In this document: positions 6,346-8,581 of the stretch, one piece after another
Layout of the letters: every line of letters starts with the position of its first letter
How positions within the stretch are numbered: the first letter of the stretch is position 1
Source of the DNA: an uncultured Prevotella sp.
GTDB lineage: Bacteria; Bacteroidota; Bacteroidia; Bacteroidales; Bacteroidaceae
Assembly (NCBI GenBank): GCA_937906765.1
Contig: CALCUV010000030.1
Span: forward strand, 1 to 8,581
DNA length: 8,581 nucleotides
Reading direction: 5' to 3'
Notes under the pieces: model-generated
Seen by the model: only the letters and a program-made list of their open reading frames with translations
Database searches by the model: none
What the model was told of the DNA's origin: nothing
Made by a program: the position numbers and the translations under genes

Positions 6346-6562
6346 TAACTTATGTTAGAAATTGTTAATAGGGCGAATCGGTGGCTTTTAGAAAGAATAC
6401 CCCCCCTATGGATGTACGTGTAACTAATTGTAAATGCGTAAGTTACGCCCCTATCTAAGAGGGTGAATTGTATCTAAGAATCTCTTATCTGTAGTGGAAG
6501 AACTCTGTTCCGACTGTAAAGGTCGGGGGTTTTGTTGTGCCCTAATAGGTGATATTCTTTTG
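6346..6562 (+). ncRNA. Structured RNA, rod with central bubble; 6S-like candidate
   Basis: From its promoter, a transcript of about 215 nt folds end to end. The closing stem pairs 6357-6374 with 6539-6558 and includes TAGGGC/GCCCTA, TTA/TA(G) beyond one mismatch, and AGAA/TTCT. The upper rod pairs 6388-6392 with 6473-6477, 6398-6400 with 6470-6472, 6404-6407 with 6460-6463, 6411-6414 with 6452-6455 and 6418-6425 with 6441-6448, with a 15-base apical loop. Between the stems is a large asymmetric bubble whose 3' side holds a small hairpin (CCGAC/GTCGG at 6510-6514 and 6522-6526). This layout is that of 6S RNA, which binds the RNA polymerase holoenzyme; Bacteroidales versions have been reported as the Bacteroidales-1 motif. 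I recognise the shape, not the sequence. The 3' end may be at the T-run 6558-6561, or earlier after the GTCGG hairpin. It could instead be a leader acting on ugd. Confidence 0.5.
6531..6562 (+). promoter_or_regulatory. Possible separate promoter for ugd
   Basis: TTTG (6531-6534), 20 bases, then TTCTTTTG (6555-6562), which has one mismatch to TAnnTTTG. Transcription would start near 6568 and give a leader of about 18 bases before the ATG at 6586. It lies inside the 3' end of the RNA, so the two would overlap. Confidence 0.4.
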
Positions 6563-6585
6563 GTAATTGTAAATAAAATCAATTT

Positions 6586-8010
6586 ATGAAAATAGCAGTA
6601 GCGGGTACCGGTTATGTCGGCCTCAGTATGGCAACGCTTCTTGCCCAACATAATGAAGTCATGGCAGTGGACATCATCGCCGATAAGGTGGAGAAGATCA
6701 ACCGTCGCGTGTCGCCTATCCAGGATGACTATATTGAAAAGTTCTTTGCGGAGAAGGAACTCAACCTTATAGCGACCCTTGATGCAGAAACTGCCTATAA
6801 AGATGCCGAATTCGTCATTATTGCAGCTCCTACGAACTACGACAGTCAGAAGAACTTCTTCGATACCTCTGCAGTTGAGGCTGTCATAGACCTTGTGTTG
6901 CAGTACAATCCCAACGCCGTGATGGTTATTAAGAGCACCATCCCCGTAGGGTATTGCCGTAGTCTCTACGTGAAATATGCGCAGCGCTTTGCTCTCAATC
7001 CTGCTTTACAAGGTAAGAAATTCAACCTACTCTTCTCCCCCGAATTTTTGCGCGAGAGCAAAGCCCTCTACGACAATCTCTATCCCAGTCGCATCATCGT
7101 AGGCTTTCCTAAAATCATCGGTCAATACAACGAAGAAAATGAGGCTATCCAAACGATTGCCGACATTGAACGCCTGGAAAAAGCAGCACACACCTTCGCC
7201 ATTCTCCTTGCACAAGGCGCAATCGGTAATGGAGAGGAAATGGATTGCTCCATTCCCCTTTCCTCCTTCACCGTTAACCAGGAATACAAAGGCATTCCAG
7301 TTTTACTCATGGGGTTGAAAGAAGCCGAAGCCGTAAAACTCTTTGCTAACACCTACCTCGCTCTTCGTGTGAGTTACTTCAACGAACTCGACACTTATGC
7401 CGAAGTAAAAGGACTTGACCCGCAAGCAATCATCCAAGGTATCGGTCTTGACCCCCGTATCGGTACGCATTATAACAATCCCTCCTTTGGCTATGGTGGT
7501 TACTGCCTTCCCAAGGATACCAAACAGTTGCTCGCAAACTATCAGGACGTGCCTCAAAACATGATGTCCGCTATTGTAGAGAGTAACCGCACCCGTAAAG
7601 ACTTCATCGCCGACCAAGTCCTCCGCATGGCCGGTTGGTACGACTATACTGAAAATAACCAGTACGAATACTCGTTAAACTCTCAACGTTCAACTTTAAA
7701 CTTTAAACGTTCATCGTTCAACGAACCACCCACTATCGGTATCTTCCGCCTCACCATGAAGTCCAACTCCGATAATTTCCGTCAAAGCGCAATCCAAGGG
7801 ATTATGAAGCGCATCAAGGCCAAGGGTGCAAACGTTATCATCTACGAACCCACTTTAGAAGACGGCACCACCTTCTTCGGTAGTAAAGTCGTGAATAACC
7901 TGGCAGAATTCAAACAACAATCCCAAGCCATCATCGCAAACCGCTACGACTCCATCCTCGACGACGTCCAAACAAAAGTCTATACCCGCGACCTCTTCCG
8001 CAGGGATTGA
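6586..8010 (+). CDS. ugd: UDP-glucose 6-dehydrogenase
   Basis: Cytoplasmic NAD-dependent enzyme that oxidises UDP-glucose to UDP-glucuronate for capsule, exopolysaccharide or LPS sugars. The N-terminal Rossmann motif is GTGYVG (7-12). Catalytic residues match the family: Thr118 (KSTIPVG), Glu153 and Glu157 (SPEFLRE), Lys251 and Asn255 (AVKLFANTY), Cys307 and Asp311 ([10 protein letters not shown]). The C-terminal [22 protein letters not shown] and VYTRDLF regions are also typical. Its length of 474 residues exceeds the 388-400 of E. coli-type enzymes. Two of the extra stretches, residues about 214-236 and about 355-383, are where heptamer repeats lie in frame. Both are between conserved blocks, probably in surface loops, so the enzyme may still be active. 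The start ATG follows an AT-rich leader and gives the expected MKIAVAG beginning. No other polysaccharide gene is in the window. Confidence 0.95.
   Translation: MKIAVAGTGYVGLSMATLLAQHNEVMAVDIIADKVEKINRRVSPIQDDYIEKFFAEKELNLIATLDAETAYKDAEFVIIAAPTNYDSQKNFFDTSAVEAVIDLVLQYNPNAVMVIKSTIPVGYCRSLYVKYAQRFALNPALQGKKFNLLFSPEFLRESKALYDNLYPSRIIVGFPKIIGQYNEENEAIQTIADIERLEKAAHTFAILLAQGAIGNGEEMDCSIPLSSFTVNQEYKGIPVLLMGLKEAEAVKLFANTYLALRVSYFNELDTYAEVKGLDPQAIIQGIGLDPRIGTHYNNPSFGYGGYCLPKDTKQLLANYQDVPQNMMSAIVESNRTRKDFIADQVLRMAGWYDYTENNQYEYSLNSQRSTLNFKRSSFNEPPTIGIFRLTMKSNSDNFRQSAIQGIMKRIKAKGANVIIYEPTLEDGTTFFGSKVVNNLAEFKQQSQAIIANRYDSILDDVQTKVYTRDLFRRD
7254..7279 (+). repeat. Heptamer array A7 inside ugd
   Basis: Units tcccctt, tcctcct, tcaccgt and taacc, the same kind as the intergenic array at 4543-4612, encode residues 223-231 (IPLSSFTVN). 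The flanking blocks GAI and [18 protein letters not shown] would be almost adjacent in E. coli-type enzymes. The array is short, so chance is possible. Confidence 0.6.
7672..7720 (+). repeat. Heptamer array A8 inside ugd, translated in frame
   Basis: Seven exact-register units (tcgttaa, actctca, acgttca, actttaa twice, acgttca, tcgttca) encode residues 363-378 ([16 protein letters not shown]). The TAA in three of the units always falls out of frame, so the reading frame stays open. The same unit types occur in the non-coding array at 8372-8434. Confidence 0.88.
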
Positions 8011-8013
8011 TGG

Positions 8014-8062
8014 AGGACAACGGTCAACAGTCAACGGACAACAGACAACAGATAACAGTCTC
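8014..8062 (-). repeat. Heptamer array A9 just after ugd
   Basis: Read on the plus strand the units are aggacaa, cggtcaa, cagtcaa, cggacaa, cagacaa, cagataa and cagtctc. On the minus strand these are ttgtccg-type units like those of the array at 5565-5620, so it is the same subtype in opposite orientation. It begins four bases after the ugd stop codon. Confidence 0.88.
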
Positions 8063-8077
8063 ACTCACAGCAGTCGT

Positions 8078-8334
8078 GTATTCACCCAATCTGTACGGAC
8101 GTACGGTCTTCCTTAATATAAATGTCATCAACGTTCCGCACGGCACACCAACAGTATCTCTGTATAATCCGTTGATAAGTAAAATAACAGGTTAAACAGT
8201 TTATTCTCCACGTATCTCAAGAATCACAAGTATCTAAGAATAATATCTACGGCATAATAAAATACGTGTAGCTCCCCGTGATCCGCGGAGTCAACCCGGA
8301 CCCAAACTCCACGTATCACGAGAATCACAAGTAT
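8078..8334 (-). repeat. Dispersed non-coding repeat, copy 2, inverted
   Basis: This is the reverse-complement partner of 5905-6105, with the blocks in the same order. It contains an internal direct repeat: 28 bases at 8206-8233 recur at 8307-8334 with two mismatches, about 100 bases apart. The block 8250-8286 matches 5978-6013 and 8120-8175 matches 6010-6078. It holds no supported gene. Confidence 0.75.
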
Positions 8335-8350
8335 TAAAGCAGAACTCTCA

Positions 8351-8581
8351 ACCTTTCCCCATTCATCGTTCAACTTTAAACGTTCACCGTTAAACTTTCA
8401 ACGTTAATCGTTCAACTTTAAACTTTAAACTTTAATCGTTGTCTGTTGACCTTTCCCCGTTGTCCTTTCTCGCAGTTGTTCTCTGTACTCTGAACTCTGT
8501 ACTCTAGACTTCGTTCTCCGTCCCTCGTTCAACTTTAAACCTTAATCGTTAACCGTTAAACTTTAATCGTTAATCTTTCAA
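8351..8581 (+). repeat. Heptamer array A10, longest in the window, continuing past the right edge
   Basis: About 33 units fill 231 bases to the window end. From 8372 to 8469 the core CTTT/CGTT sits at one phase (aacttta, aacgttc, accgtta, atcgttc; aacttta three times in a row at 8414-8434). From 8512 to 8581 it sits two bases earlier (cgttcaa, ctttaaa, cgttaac, ctttaat). In between (8470-8511) the units are divergent (tgtactc, tgaactc, tgtactc). No gene is seen here. Confidence 0.92.

Noticed and set aside
8091..8106. Palindromic operator around GTACGGACGTACGG
   Set aside because: It is a near direct repeat of GTACG rather than a true palindrome and lies in the dispersed repeat.
8007..8195. 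62-codon frame after ugd
   Set aside because: It runs through array A9 and the dispersed repeat, and its start overlaps the ugd stop; it is not supported as a gene.

Overview
The window looks like a chromosomal segment from a member of the Bacteroidales, most likely Prevotellaceae-like; the genus is not determined. The evidence is three candidate promoters of the Bacteroidota type (TTTG, about 20 bases, TAnnTTTG, with one or both boxes recognisable), weak Shine-Dalgarno signals, a FadL-type outer-membrane protein with a Bacteroidota-style N-terminus and a C-terminal phenylalanine, a four-helix-bundle (S23-family) protein, and a MATE exporter beside a cytidylate-kinase-like gene.

Layout. 1-1283 (+): MATE-family exporter cut by the left edge. 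1284-1572: a pair of inverted C/G-rich hairpin elements, a possible promoter between them, and a heptamer array running to the next start codon. 1573-2274 (+): cytidylate-kinase-like protein. 2313-2349: strong bidirectional terminator between converging genes. 2446-3973 (-): FadL/OmpP1-type outer-membrane protein split by a frameshift near 3000-3027. 4014-4391 (-): four-helix-bundle protein. 4626-5522 (-): exported protein with a His/Tyr/Trp-rich centre and an Arg/Ser/Pro-rich tail, with a promoter at 5634-5663. 5523-6585: a 1.06 kb non-coding region with heptamer arrays, one copy of a dispersed repeat and, from a near-consensus promoter at 6309-6340, a probable structured RNA of about 215 nt that folds into a rod with a central bubble (6S-like). 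6586-8010 (+): UDP-glucose 6-dehydrogenase (ugd). 8011-8581: a second, inverted copy of the dispersed repeat, and arrays to the window edge.

The most striking feature is a family of degenerate seven-base tandem repeats, roughly [ACT]C[GTC]TT[AC]A. It fills most intergenic gaps (1515-1570, 2372-2445, 3981-4020, 4543-4612, 5565-5620, 6131-6294, 8014-8062, 8351-8581) and often touches a start or stop codon. It also occurs inside the ugd reading frame (7254-7279 and 7672-7720), where it is translated in frame without a stop. This resembles the heptanucleotide STRR repeats described in cyanobacteria, but the family here is not one I can name.

The genes do not form one pathway. The exporter and the kinase-like gene are probably neighbours by conserved synteny. 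The three minus-strand genes could be partly co-transcribed. ugd makes UDP-glucuronate for surface polysaccharide and seems to have its own weak promoter just downstream of the RNA gene.
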